DNA of 64,000 nt from Eriocheir sinensis (GCF_024679095.1 NC_066553.1:1810994-1874993); one strand, 5' to 3'. Shown: positions 35,130 through 48,277, numbered from the stretch's first letter. The notes: generated from the letters alone by a model not told the origin. A program made the numbers and translations.

Positions 35130-35480
35130 GGGATACACACCACCTGACCACCTACAGTACCATCTGGGACTACTTACACCTGACACATCACCACCACCAC
35201 CACCACCAATAACAACATCACCACCACCACCACCACCAATAACATCACCATCAACACCTTCCCTACAATAGCACCCACAGTTAATACATTCTACTGCCAC
35301 CATCATCACCATCACCACCACCGTCACCTCCATTTCTCATCACCACCATCTCCTACCACAATCACCACCATTACACTTCAACCATCACCACCACAAGTCT
35401 CCTCACCACCACCACCACCACGTCACCACCACCACCACCATCGAACTCTACCTACACAGAGATAAAGACAAGGAAAAAGT
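34625..35480. repeat. (TAG)n, purine-rich tract, (GT)n/(GA)n compound and (CAC)n
   Basis: (TAG)n lies at 34640-34700, A/G-rich sequence at 34760-34975, (GT)n at 35036-35063 directly joined to (GA)n at 35064-35124, and CAC/CAT/ACC-rich DNA at 35185-35450. Confidence 0.85.
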
Positions 35481-35490
35481 CACCTGTAAT

Positions 35491-35494
<4 letters not shown>

Positions 35495-35554
<60 letters not shown>

Positions 35555-36097
35555 ATATTAAGGACAAACCCCCGAAGAATATGATTATTATTTTTCAAGG
35601 TTTAGTTGTTGTTGTTGTTGTTTTGTTCTTGCTTATTTACTTTTTTTTGTTTATCTTATCCTCGTTTATTTTCAAGGTCTAGAAGAAAATGGAACACGCA
35701 TGACTTATTTTTTATTTATTTTTTATTTTTTAGCTTCCCCTCCGCTCCCCTTCCTCTCCCCCTCATCCGCTCCCTCCCTCTCTTCTTTTCCTCTCCTCGT
35801 TTCCTGTCCCCCCACTCCACTCCCCCACTTCTCCCCTCTCTCCTCCCCCATCTCCCCTCTTCCTGCTTCTCCCCTCCCTTTTCTTCCCAACCTTCCCCCC
35901 CCTTTGCCCCTTACCTCTCTCCTTCTCCCTCTCTCCCTTCCTCTTCCACCTCCCTTTCCCCCTTTCCCCAAATCCGTCCCCCATCCCCCCTGGTTTTACG
36001 TGTAACTTTCTTAAATTTAATTAATTGTAAGACATCACACAAGATTAACTATTGTTCTCGTTTTTTTTTTTTTTTTTTTTTTCCACTGATTAATCCC

Positions 36098-36150
<53 letters not shown>
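35495..36150. repeat. (CT)n, C/T-only tract, poly(T) and (GA)n
   Basis: (CT)n lies at 35496-35542, a homopyrimidine tract at 35733-35985, poly(T) of 22 at 36060-36082 and (GA)n at 36102-36148. Confidence 0.88.
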
Positions 36151-36151
<1 letters not shown>

Positions 36152-36169
36152 CCGAAGCACTTTCATTTG

Positions 36170-36800
36170 GTCTGCAGCACGAAACGATTGTCGAGCAGGT
36201 TAGATTACTATGAAAAAAAATAGGCTTTGTTCTCTGCATTTCCATGTTTCCATTTCCATTCGTGCAGCATTCGGGTTCATATTCGTATCACATCGTCTAG
36301 CCATCGTTGGGGAAATCCGTGCACCACGACTGCTGGACTATGAGTCGGCAAGGAGCACGAAAAATAAGCGCTGCAGCCATCGGCGTGGCCGGCGACATTG
36401 TCAAAGATCGGGCAGAAGTGCTGCAGGGATCGTGCATCACTCGAAGTGATCGTCCAGTTATCGTGCAGCTTTCGTAATAGGTCAGATTAGCGATTGATGG
36501 AAAGGGCGCGGAACATGCCTTGTCAGGAGTCCTCCATTCGTCCAGTAATCGAGCAGCATTCGTTTAGCAATCGGGCAGTGTTCTTTACTGTCGTTTTGTT
36601 GCCGGGCACTAGTCGGGCAGGAGTTGTCATCTGGGAAAAAAAAACGTTGAATTCAAATCTCAAGATTGATCGTCGTCGATCGTTCGGATACCACGCAGCT
36701 GTCGGGCAGGCATCGTTGTGGTTGTGCAGCTTTCGTCCAGAATTCGGGCAATACTCGTGTAAGCGTCGTGCCAAAATAATCCACACCCCTGCGACGGGCC
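36170..36800 (+). repeat. Degenerate 11-12-bp periodic CpG-rich repeat
   Basis: Motifs of the form TCGTGCAGC-TTCGGGCA recur at 11-12-bp steps. Examples are ATCGTCCAGTTATCGTGCAG near 36450 and TCGTCCAGTAATCGAGCAGC near 36540. Each step places TCG or TTCG in register. It is one of the few CpG-rich stretches in the window. Two overlapping frames of 128-138 codons occur on opposite strands without family similarity, so I treat them as by-products. Confidence 0.6.
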
Positions 36801-36989
36801 AAAGTGCACCAATTTCCGACGATACCAGAACGAACCTGTTTCCTGGCGCTTTCGTCCTGCGATCGCCTATGTGTGAATAGTGGTTACCGCCAGACACACT
36901 CGCTGGGCCGTGCACCACCGTCACCAGGCTTATCTTCATCCCTAATCGTCATGACTACCGCCAGACTCACATGGCCATATATCATCATC

Positions 36990-36999
36990 ATCCCTGTCT

Positions 37000-37044
<45 letters not shown>

Positions 37045-37200
37045 TAACGAAATCATCACCACTACCCACCTCACTGTACTTTCAACACCACCGCCACCAC
37101 CACCTACACACACACACACACTGACTATGGGAAGTGCACGAGTCAATGAATGAAGAGGTTAGTATAATCCCTCCTCCTCCTCCTCCTCCTCCTCCTGATA
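36990..37200. repeat. (AC)n, (CAC)n and (TCC)n
   Basis: (AC)n lies at 37003-37042 and a shorter run at 37105-37122, with (TCC)n at 37171-37196. Confidence 0.88.
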
Positions 37201-37384
37201 AGAGAACAATGGGGAGCCTCAGTGTTTGCTTAACGGTCTCTGAAGGCATGTGCGAGACTTACTTCATGGTAGACTATTTAATTCGTCGCCACTGAGGCAT
37301 TTAGATCTTCATTCTCTTGAAAGGCGAAGGTTACGAGGAGACTTGAATTTTGTGAATGGAAAAAGTGAATAAAGGTTGTGAAGG

Positions 37385-38105
37385 AGCCAGGCAGGACACG
37401 TAGCGATGGTTTTAAGTTGGATAAATTCAGATTCAAGGAACAGGCTTGGCAGTCGTGTTGGTCAGTGCCATTACCATAGATACATTCAAGAAGAGGTTGG
37501 ATAAATTCATGGATAGTGAGGTAAGGTGGGGTTAGGATTACAGGAGCTGGAGTTGTCAGTGCAAATACCATAGATACATTCAAGAAGAGATTGGATAAAT
37601 TCATGGATAGTGAGTAGATACATTCAAGAAGAGATTGGATAAATTCATGGATAGTTAGGTAAGGTGGGGTTAGGATTACAGGAGCTGGTGTATAAATTCA
37701 TGGATAGTGAGGTAAGGTGGGGTTAGGATTACAGGAGCTGGTGTTGTCAGTCCTAGTACCATAGATACATTCAAGAAGAGATTGGATAAATTCATGGATA
37801 GTTAGGTAAGGTGGGGTTAGGATTACAGGAGCTGGTGTTGTCAGTCCCCGTACCATAGATACATTCAAGAAGAGGCTGGATAAATTCATGGATAGTGAGG
37901 TAAGGTGGGGTTAGGATTACAGGAGCTGGAGTTGTCAGTGCAAATACCATAGATACATTCAAGAAGAGGTTGGATAAGTTCATGGATAGTGAGGTAAGGT
38001 GGGGTTAGGATTCCAGGACCTAGTGTTATCAGTGCCAGGACCATAGATACATTCAAGAAGAGGTTGGATAAATTCATGGATAGTGAGGTAAGATGGGTTA
38101 GGATT
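37385..38105 (+). mobile_element. LINE-B ORF C-terminus expanded into a 94-bp tandem array
   Basis: At 37394-37480 the plus strand encodes RTRSDGFKLDKFRFKEQAW, typical of the region near the end of CR1/jockey-type reverse-transcriptase ORFs. It is followed by a unit encoding TIDTFKKRLDKFMDSEVRWG and a stop. That unit is then repeated about 7 times with a 94-bp period (copies at about 37480, 37570, 37615, 37762, 37855, 37949, 38043), some truncated. The spacer contains GGGGTTAGGATTACAGGAGC. Confidence 0.75.
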
Positions 38106-38109
38106 TCCT

Positions 38110-38905
38110 CAATACTGTACCCACTCCATCTTCTTCCCATCCTCCTCCTCCTCCTCCTCCTCCTCCTTATCTTCTTCCTCCTCTTTTCTCCTCTCCTCCT
38201 CCTTCTACTACATCTACTTATCATCATCATCATCATAATCATCATCTCCCTTTCCGTTACCCCTTCATTCTTCAACCCTTCCGCCCATCTCCTTATCCCT
38301 TCTCCCTTTCAATCTTCCCCTTCCTCCCTCTCTCTTCCCCTCCCCTTCTTCCTCTTCCTAACCCTCCATCCCATCACTCTCTCCCTCCCCCTTTCTTTCC
38401 CTCTCAGCAACCTTGCCTCAACCCTTTCACTCGTATAGTTATCCTTTTTATCTTCCCCCTCCTCCTCCTCCTCCCAGACTCCCTTCCCCATAGTCTTCCT
38501 CTGTCTTCCCCTTCCTCCCCATCTCCCCTCTGTCTTCCCCTTCCTCCCCATATCCCCCCTTTCTTCCCCTGTCAACCCTTTCACCCATCTCCTTATCCCT
38601 TCTTCCTTTAATCTTCTCCCTTCTCTTAACCTCTCAACCCCATAATCTTCCTCTCCCTTCCTCTCCCCTCCCCCCCTTGCCTTCCTAACCTTCCATCCCA
38701 TCACCCCTAAACTTTCATATCCCATCCTCACCCCACGTGGAAAGGGATTGAAGTGCCTCCTCCTCCTCCTCCTCCTCCTCCTTTTTCTTCCCCGTATCTC
38801 CTCCTCCTTTTTCTTCCCCGTATCTCCTCCTCCTTTTTCTTCCCCGTATCTCCTCCTCCTTTTTCTTCCCCGTATCTCCTCCTCTTCCTCCTCCTCCTCC
38901 TTGTA

Positions 38906-38963
<58 letters not shown>

Positions 38964-38965
38964 TA
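38110..38965. repeat. Homopyrimidine DNA, 27-bp tandem unit and (CTA)n
   Basis: C/T-rich sequence fills 38110-38700. TCTCCTCCTCCTTTTTCTTC plus CCCGTA is tandem four times at 38780-38880, and (CTA)n lies at 38911-38964. Confidence 0.85.
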
Positions 38966-39065
38966 CTACTGCTTCTACCTGTAACCCATCCACTGTCCCT
39001 TTCCTTTCACTTTCTCTGCTGGTCATTTTGTTATCTTTTGTTGTCTGTGTGTGTGTCTGTCTGTC

Positions 39066-39329
<264 letters not shown>

Positions 39330-39359
39330 CCCCCCTCAATAAAAAAAATTACCTAAATT

Positions 39360-40396
<1,037 letters not shown>

Positions 40397-40499
40397 TTAT
40401 TCTCGCTTATTCACGCACGCGTCCCTCTGCCCTACGAAAAAGAAAAAGCAAAGCAAATATATAGATAAACACTACTCACTTGCTCTCTCCTCCTTACCA

Positions 40500-41375
40500 A
40501 GATGGCGCTAAAGAAATGTTCGACTTGCACAGGAAACTTCTCTGGTCATTTCTTCTCAGGACGATCTACCTTGCATTTCTTTTATACTTCTTTTTCCTGC
40601 AACAATTTACTACACTTGAAGGCTAAGATTGTTTCGCTGTCCTTCATTCCCATTACTTTCTCAGCCTTGCATTTCTTTCATACTTTCTTTCTTTTCCTGC
40701 AAAACTTTACGACCAGGCATCAGTAACAGGACACCTCTTCTCACGTAACTGACTTCTCCTTCGGCCACCTCCTCGGATTCTTAACAGGGGCAGCGAGTAG
40801 CCTGATTTTCATGTTCTTCGTTTTCTTCAACACATAACAACTCGTGGTGATGGAGCAACACTACACGAGAAAAACACAAGAAAAACAAAACACAGCGTCC
40901 TTGCTCTTGCGCACTTCCTCTCTCCTTTGTCAACGAGAGGACAAAAAGAGGACGACGAGTGTGAAGAAGAAGAAGAATGACGGAAGTAATAAGATGGATA
41001 GGAAGAGGAAGAGGAGGAGGAGGAAGGTGGAAACAGGATGGAGAAAGGCGAAAATGATAGAATAAAGAGGAGGAAGAGGAAGAGGAGGAAGGGCGGAAAG
41101 AGGATGGAAAAAAGCAAAATTAATAGGATAAAGAGGAAGAGGAGGAGGTGGAAACAGGATGGAATAAGTCAAAATTAATAGGATAAAGAGGAAGAGGAGG
41201 AGGTGGAAACAGGATGGAATAAGTCAAAATTAATAGGATAAAGAGGAAGAGGAGGAAGAGGAAAGAGGATGGAATAAGTCAAAATTAATAGGATAAAGAG
41301 GAGTTAGATAAAAAAGAGGAAGAGGGAGAGGAGGAAGGCGAAAAGAGGCTCACCGCATTTATCAAGAAAACACAT
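40500..41375. repeat. Unique DNA then a purine-rich ~55-bp tandem array
   Basis: No gene is seen at 40500-40920. A partial LINE-A-like GGCAGCGAGTAGCCTG lies at 40788. AATAAGTCAAAATTAATAGG recurs at 41163, 41219 and 41273 in a GGA-rich array from about 41030 to 41300. Confidence 0.65.
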
Positions 41376-41479
41376 CACATATACATGATACATACATATA
41401 CATGACCTTACAGTTTGTTTGTTTATAGAGCTGTTTTTCTTCTTTCCTTTGTTAACTATGAAATGCTAATTGATTGATT

Positions 41480-41499
41480 GATTAGCGGGCCTTTTTTTC

Positions 41500-41547
<48 letters not shown>

Positions 41548-41575
41548 TTGTCCTTGAGCTGCCTACTTGTGAAAA

Positions 41576-41576
<1 letters not shown>
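41480..41576 (+). mobile_element. LINE-A 3' end with internal (ATT)n expansion
   Basis: ATTAGCGGGCC plus a T-tract leads into about 15 (ATT) units (41499-41547), then TTGTCCTTGAGCTGCC and TACTTGTGAAAAAAA. It has the same architecture as the copy at 31030. Confidence 0.75.
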
Positions 41577-41577
<1 letters not shown>

Positions 41578-41631
<54 letters not shown>

Positions 41632-41928
41632 CGCGGCCTTGTCAGGAATAAGTTAAAGATTTGAAAGCGACGACGTGAATTGCATTGGTGAGTGAGTGTC
41701 CTGTGCGTTCGTGTGTCCGCGAAATGCATTGTGGGTGTGAGTGATTCTGTTGTTGTTGTTGTTATTGTTGTTATCGTTGTTGTTGTTGTTGTTGTTTTCC
41801 TCGCCCTCCTCCTCGTCCTCGTCCTCCTCCCCGTCTTCCTCCTCCTCCTTATTCGTCTTCTTTTTTTTCTTCTTTTCTTATATTCGATTTTTTCTGCAAC
41901 TTTATTTTCATCTTATTCTTATCATTAT

Positions 41929-42011
<83 letters not shown>

Positions 42012-42030
42012 ATAATAATAATAATACGAG
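41578..42030. repeat. (GT)n, (TTG)n, (TCC)n and (CTA)n/(AAT)n
   Basis: (GT)n lies at 41579-41625, directly after the LINE-A tail. (TTG)n lies at 41749-41796, and (CTA)n at 41930-42010 passes into (AAT)n at 42011-42026. Confidence 0.92.
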
Positions 42031-42329
42031 ATACCTACTTTTTATGATGTTGTTGTTGTTGTTGTTGTCATTATTATTGTTGTATTAATTTGACGATGTT
42101 CAGTAACACAATTTTGGTCACCGTTGAAGCTTGTTATGTATGTTATTGATGTTCTTTTTTTCACTATATAACTTTTATCGGTATCCGCGAACTTTGATTA
42201 CAGAATTTTCACTTTGATTGTCTTTTCTGTTCTTCACTCTTTTTCTTTCCTTATCAGTCACTATCAATGTTTTTAGTTGACGGGAAAATCTTAGGTAGGA
42301 ATTGGCTTATCACTACTACGCCTGCTGCT

Positions 42330-42330
42330 G

Positions 42331-42382
<52 letters not shown>

Positions 42383-42610
42383 ACACATACACACACAAAC
42401 ACACACGTTCAACTCCTTCCTTCCTTCCTTACTCTACTTCCTTCCTTCTGTTCACATTGCCAGCACTCAACCACCATCACCACTAACACCATCACCAACA
42501 CACAACACCACCACCTTCATCTCTCAACACCACTAACACAACCTCACCTCCATCACCACAAACACCACACTCACCACTGACACCACCTCATCTCACCGCA
42601 CCCACCAACC
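42330..42610. repeat. (AC)n followed by CAC/CCA-rich DNA
   Basis: (AC)n lies at 42333-42372 with ACGC and AAC variants to 42408. The ACC/CAC-rich sequence continues to 42610. Confidence 0.85.
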
Positions 42611-42778
42611 AACCCACCCACCCCGTCATGCCGCCACCAACCTACGAGTCTTGCCGGGTCAGGGTCACTGTGCCGGCAGGACCTGAAGAAAGTGTAAGTC
42701 TGAAGTCTCCAGCGCTGGTAAGGAGGCCAAGTTCACCCACCCCGCAACACACACAGGTCAAAGGAGGAAAGGGGCGCG

Positions 42779-43460
42779 CGGTAGGAGTAGTATTAACGCA
42801 ACGACCTCCCGCCTGCTCGCAAGGTCGTGGAGATGAAGACGTCGAGTTGAATGCATCTGCTAATAGGCGGGAGCTCAGTCTTTGGGTGTTACTGCCTCGG
42901 TGCGCAACTCCGTATCTGCTTCTCTGCTGTCCGCTTAAAGTCATGGAGTTGAAAGGTCGACTTGTTGAATGATGGATGGGTTATCTTGGAGGCATCCGCT
43001 GGGTGATTGGTTGGGTTGGTTGGTCTTAGGTGTGTTCTTTGCCCCGGTGCGCAACTCTTTATCTTCCTTTTCTCTCCCTCTCTCCCCCGCAAGGTCACGG
43101 AGTTGAAAGGTCGAGTTAACGATTGAGGGTTAAATTTAGAGGCATCTACTAATAGGCGGGAGTTCGGTCTTTGGGTGTTACTGCCTCGGTGCGCAACTCC
43201 GTATCTGCGGGAGGTGATTGTATTAACGCGACTCCCTCCCTCTCGTCCGCTTGCTAGGTCGTGGAGTTGAAAGTTGAAGGCTAATCTTGGTGTCATCTGC
43301 TAATAGGCGGGCGTTCGGTCTTTGGGTGTTACTGCCTCGGTGCGCAACTCCGTATCTGCAGGAGGTGATTGTATTACCGCGACTCCCTGTTTCTCGTCCG
43401 CTTGCTAGGTCGTGGAGTTGAAAGTTGAAGGCTAATCTTGGTGTCATCTGCTAGGGCGAT
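42779..43460. repeat. ~149-bp tandem repeat, four to five copies
   Basis: GGTGCGCAACTCCGTATCTG or its variant starts at about 42899, 43042, 43190 and 43339. Each is accompanied by CTAATAGGCGGGAG, TTTGGGTGTTACTGCCTCGG and AGGTCGTGGAGTTGAAAG. It is CpG-rich compared with its surroundings. The antisense frames are repeat artefacts. Confidence 0.85.
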
Positions 43461-43507
43461 CGTTCAATCTTCCCGCGTTCTCTATATTACTTACTGATAA
43501 CTTATTT

Positions 43508-43576
43508 TTGCAGCGAGGGAGACAGCTGAAGGACAACAACACAAACCGGAAAACAACAAAAAAACGCCCGCATATA
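43508..43576 (-). mobile_element. LINE-A 3' end fragment
   Basis: On the plus strand, GAGGGAGACAGCTGAAGG then AAACAAC-AAAAAAACGCCCGC is the reverse complement of GCGGGC...CTTGAGCTGTCTCC. Confidence 0.55.
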
Positions 43577-43595
43577 TATTTTCATTAGCCTACCT

Positions 43596-43799
43596 CAGCG
43601 TTGCCAAATTATCGTACTCAGCGCATTGCATTTTTGTAGTTTCTGACCTATAACTCTAGCAAAAAAGAACGAAACCCATCAATATTAAACAGTTTTCACG
43701 CTAACTTTAATTTCCTATCGTTATTTGTGTGGTTACGACAGTCTTGGAGCCTAAAAATGATAAATGCAATGTTCAGTGTACGACAGTTTGGCAACGTTG
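43596..43799 (+). mobile_element. hAT-like MITE, complete, with 8-bp target-site duplication
   Basis: The element is 204 bp. The left end is CAGCGTTGCCAAATTATCG, and the right end, GTACGACAGTTTGGCAACGTTG, is its imperfect inverted complement. It is flanked by perfect 8-bp direct repeats GCCTACCT (43588-43595 and 43800-43807). Eight-bp duplications and CA(G)-starting termini are characteristic of the hAT superfamily. There is no coding capacity, so it is non-autonomous. Confidence 0.88.
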
Positions 43800-44029
43800 G
43801 CCTACCTGTCTCTATCACGCATTCCTTCCTAACACTCTATTCCCACGGTCCTTCTGCTGACGGGACATTCATTCATTCTTTTCAATATTACTTCTTTCCT
43901 TTCCTTCATTACTTTATTGCTTCTTTTTTTCCGTTCGGCCTATAGCGTCGGTAGGGTTTCTTGATGGGGCCTGGTGGTCGGGTTCAGCCCATTATGGCGT
44001 AGGCAAGTGTTTTACAGAGGTGCCTTCTA

Positions 44030-44428
44030 ATTTAGCTTTTTTTTCTTCTTTTTCTGCTTTTTCTTCTTCTTCTTCGTCTTCTTCTTCGTCTTCTTTTTTA
44101 TTTTTATTTTTATTTTTATTTTTCTTTATTTTCTTCTTTTTCTTTTTCTTTTTCTTCTGCTTCTTCTTCATCTTCATCTTCTTCTTCTTCTTCTTCTTCT
44201 TCTTCTTCTTCTTCTTCTTCATTTTCTTCCTTTCTTCATCATTAACTTCTTTGGCTTTTTCTTCTTTTTTCTTCCTCTATTATTATTATTATTATTACGA
44301 TGATCATTATTATTATTATTATTACGATGATCATTATTACTGTTTTTATTATTATTTATTATTATTACTGTTATTTTCACTGTTATTTATTCTTAACATT
44401 ATTTCTCTTTACTGTTAAGGTGACGGGC

Positions 44429-44467
<39 letters not shown>

Positions 44468-44920
44468 ATAAGTGTGTGGAGGTCAACAAGTTTACGGAGG
44501 GCACGGGAATTAATCTCTCGCTCTCTCTCTCTCTCTCTCTCTCATCACATTTCTTCGATTTTTCTTTGATTCTTTTTGCTTTTTTTTTCTCTATTCTCAT
44601 TTTTATTCCTTTTTTTTCTTCCTCTCCTTTTTTTCTTTCTCAATCTTTCATATTAATTTTCTTTTCCTTCTCCATTTTATTTTCTATATTCATTCTTTCT
44701 TTATATTTCCACACATATATATATTTTTCATTCTCTTCCTTTATTTTCTTCTATTCATCCCATTTGTGTACATTTTCTTCTTCTCCATTCATACATTGTA
44801 AAAAAATAAAAATAAATAAAAATGTCGGGTTGTACGTGAGGCTTGGCAAAGGAAACAGAAATAAACAAGAAAAAAAAGAGAAGCAAGGACTCTGTGTTTA
44901 ATTATTAAGTTTACGTGTGA

Positions 44921-44982
<62 letters not shown>

Positions 44983-45066
44983 CTTCATTTTTCCTGTTTT
45001 ATTAATGTCTTTAATTATTTATTCTTTTACATTTTTCTCGTTTTCATATTGGTTTTTATATCGGCA

Positions 45067-45116
<50 letters not shown>

Positions 45117-45135
45117 CTCTCTCTCTCGTTCGACA
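44030..45135. repeat. (CTT)n, T-rich, (ATT)n, (GA)n and (CT)n cluster
   Basis: (CTT)n lies at 44155-44220 and (ATT)n with ACGATGATC interruptions at 44278-44345. (GA)n lies at 44430-44465, and (CT)n at 44516-44544, 44923-44980 and 45070-45128. Confidence 0.88.
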
Positions 45136-45800
45136 ATAACACATCAATTATTTTTCCACTGTCACTTTCAACAACAACATCAACATCACCATTTTTTTTT
45201 CCTCGCCGTGTGTTAAGTTGAAATGAAGAAATGACAAGCATGTATAAAAATTGAACCTTCACCTTATTCAATTATATATATGACACACGTTTTTGTATTT
45301 GTATTTGTTGTTGCGTCATTCTTTACCTTCAAAATGACTGACGAACATGACCAAAAGAACACTCAGTTTTTTTTTTTTTTTTTTTTTTTTTTTCCGGACA
45401 TGAATTTTCTTTATAGCGAGGTTTTTATTTATTATTATTTTGTTTATTTATTTTCTTTATTTTATTTTATTTTTTATTTTTTATTTTTCTTGTTTATATG
45501 TATACTTCTACATCTTCTCCTCTCTTCTTTTAATCTTCTTCTTCCTCTTGTTCTTCTCCTTCCTTTCTTCTTCTTTTTCTTTTACTTTTTCTCTTCCTAT
45601 CTACTACTACTACTACTACTACTACTACAACCATCACTACTACTACTACTACTACCACCACTATAACTACTACTATTACTACTACTACTACCAAACCCAC
45701 CACAAGAACCACTACTTACATTATTATTTTTATTATTACTATTACATAATACTCTAACCAGTCCTAATCATCATCATCATCACTTTTCCTTTCTTCTTCC
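45130..45800. repeat. Poly(T), T-rich DNA and (CTA)n
   Basis: A poly(T) of about 27 lies at 45367-45393. T-rich sequence continues to 45600, then CTA/CAC-type trinucleotides at 45601-45700. Confidence 0.8.
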
Positions 45801-45904
45801 AGGTGAGTGAGGGAGCGACAGGTGTGCCAGCGGTAACCAGGTGACAGCAACAGCGGTAGACAGACGGCAGGTGCGAGGTTGCATAATTTCACGGGGAAGA
45901 GATT

Positions 45905-46277
45905 GAGGCAGGAGGAGGAGGAGGAGGAAGGGTGGGAGAGGGGGGAAGGGGGAGATGAAGGGAAGGTGAGGTAGGGGACTGGAAGGGAGGGATAGGGAAG
46001 GTGAGAAAGGGGGAAGGGGAGGGGAAGGGGAAGAAGGGGAAGGAAGGTAGAATGGGGATGAGGCTGGAAGGAAGGGGAGGTTAAGGGAAATGGGGAAGGG
46101 AGGAATGTGGGGAGAAAGGGAAAGGGGAGGGGAGGGAAAGTGAGGAAATAGGGAGGTAGGATGGGGAGAAAGGGGAGGGAAGGGAAGGAATGGTAAGGAA
46201 GGGAAGGGGGGGAGGGAGGGAGGAGGAAAAGGAGAGAAGTTAGCGAGCGCATCAGTGAGTGATTTACCGGGGCAAGG

Positions 46278-46373
<96 letters not shown>
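45905..46373. repeat. G-rich homopurine tract, then (CT)n of 93 bp
   Basis: GGGAAGG-type sequence spans 45905-46235 with many G4/G5 runs. An uninterrupted (CT)n follows at 46281-46373. The strand bias flips from purine to pyrimidine within 50 bp. Confidence 0.92.
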
Positions 46374-46376
<3 letters not shown>

Positions 46377-46570
46377 TATAAAAACTATGTATACTCGTGG
46401 AAATACCCACCATCACAACAACCTCTACGGAGCGTTATCGAATGCGTGGAGTGTGTAGGCCTGGAACTATTTGAGGATTTAGGCCTTGTTTACTTTTTCA
46501 ACGACACACAGACAGATAAAAAGATAGACAGACACACAGACAGGCAGACAGAAAAGACACTCATTACATA

Positions 46571-46720
46571 CCGTTGCCAGATTGTCGTACTCACAGCATA
46601 GTATTTACGGGATTCTGAAGCGATAACTATAAATATGTTTCGGTATTGGAGCCCAGAAGACAGTTTTGGGGTAAGAAGTCGGGAAACATAATCAGCAGAG
46701 TACGACAGTCTGGCACAGTT
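46571..46720 (+). mobile_element. hAT-like MITE, second copy
   Basis: The left end CCGTTGCCAGATTGTCGTAC is inverted at the right end AGTACGACAGTCTGGCACAG. Internal similarity to 43596-43799 includes the GCATTG/GCATAG, TATAACT and TTGGAGCC blocks. No clear target duplication is visible, so the ends may have drifted. Confidence 0.75.
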
Positions 46721-46949
46721 GCAATAGACACTGAAAGAAAATCCATAACAAAAAATCTCACATCTTTATCCTTTATTAATTTACCTCATTATTTTTATAC
46801 AGCGTCTCATTTTTTTTATTATTATCTCTCATTATTATTATCATTATTATCAGTGTCTTATTTTGTATTACTAGTGCCTTTTGGTGACCTTGTTTTCCAG
46901 TGGTAATGTAAAAGATAGGAAAGGAAGACACTTATAACTCTCTCTTTCG

Positions 46950-47177
46950 TTCTGACTTTCATTCTTTATTTTTTCCATTTTTACTTTTTTTTTATCCACC
47001 TCTTCCCCCCCCACCCCCTATTCCTTCCCTCCCTTATTCCTTCACCTCCCTCTATCCTTTCCTTCCCCTCCCTTCCTTCCTTCTTTCCTTCCTTCCTTCA
47101 TCGCCCTCCCTCCCTTCTCATCCCCTCCTTCCCTCTTTGATATTTATGGAAAGGAAAAAAATATAAGAACCTATTTA

Positions 47178-47241
<64 letters not shown>

Positions 47242-47768
47242 TTTATATAGTTATTGATTTATTTAGGAGTGGAATTTTTCTTCTGGTTCTTCTTCTTTTC
47301 TTTCTTTTTCTTTCTATCTCTTTCTTTCTTCGTCTTCTTGTTCTTCTTCTTTCTTCGATTCTAAACTGCGGTACAATAGACTCATTCAGAAAACAAATAC
47401 ACACTCACTCGTCACCACAACACACAAACATTAACAGTTACACTTGATTCACTTCCCTTCCCTGCACACTCGGCTCCCGCGTCCCCCCAACAGCCAGCAC
47501 AATGTTCCTGATAGCTGCCCTGCGCATCATTGTCCAGATCCAGTTCTAGATTAATTTTTTCTTCTTCCTCGTTTTCTTCATTTTCTTTATTATTATTTAT
47601 TATTATTATTATTATTATTGTTGTTATTGTTGTTATTGTTGTTGATTCAAAGTCTTCATATCCTCGTTTTTTTATTTTTCTTCATCTTCCACTTCGTCCA
47701 TTCAAATCCTCCTCCTCCTCCTCCTCCGCCTCCTCCTCCTCCCGCCTCTTCACACTTTCATCCTAGCG

Positions 47769-47813
<45 letters not shown>

Positions 47814-47850
47814 CTTGCCTCACACCCACTATGATTCAGTAAGATTTCTT
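46950..47850. repeat. Pyrimidine-rich DNA, (GT)n, (CTT)n, (ATT)n, (TCC)n, (AC)n
   Basis: (CCTTC)-rich sequence lies at 47000-47130, (GT)n at 47179-47236, (ATT)/(TTG) at 47585-47645, (TCC)n at 47708-47742 and (AC)n at 47770-47811. Confidence 0.88.
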
Positions 47851-47974
47851 TCGACACGTGTTTTCTCAACCTAGTGATGATGATCTTTTCAACGCCCCCG
47901 CAAACTAACGCTAAGCTTCAACATTCTTTTTAGAGTGTTTATTATTTGGTGACGTGACGTTTTTTGTTTGGTTT

Positions 47975-48191
47975 GGTTAGATGTTTTTGAATGCGTTTAA
48001 ATGTGTTTGGATTTGCTGGAATGACACCCAACTTTTTTTTTTGTTGTTGTTGTTTTTAATTCACGATTGTCATTTTAAACAGCTTATTCGTGTTTTTTTT
48101 TTTTTCGCTTTGGTGGTGGTGTTTTTTTATATATATTTTTGTTTTGTTTTTTTCATTGTTTCTTTGTCACGATTGTCATTTTCAGCCGTTT

Positions 48192-48277
<86 letters not shown>

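Noticed and set aside
36494..36939. Overlapping 128- and 138-codon frames on opposite strands
   Set aside because: Both cover the phased CpG-rich repeat. Stops are scarce there because of composition, and neither product resembles a known family.
47503..47550. Short frame MFLIAALRIIVQIQF preceded by an acceptor-like CCAACAG and a good start context
   Set aside because: It stops after 15 codons with no donor before the stop and no neighbouring exon to join.
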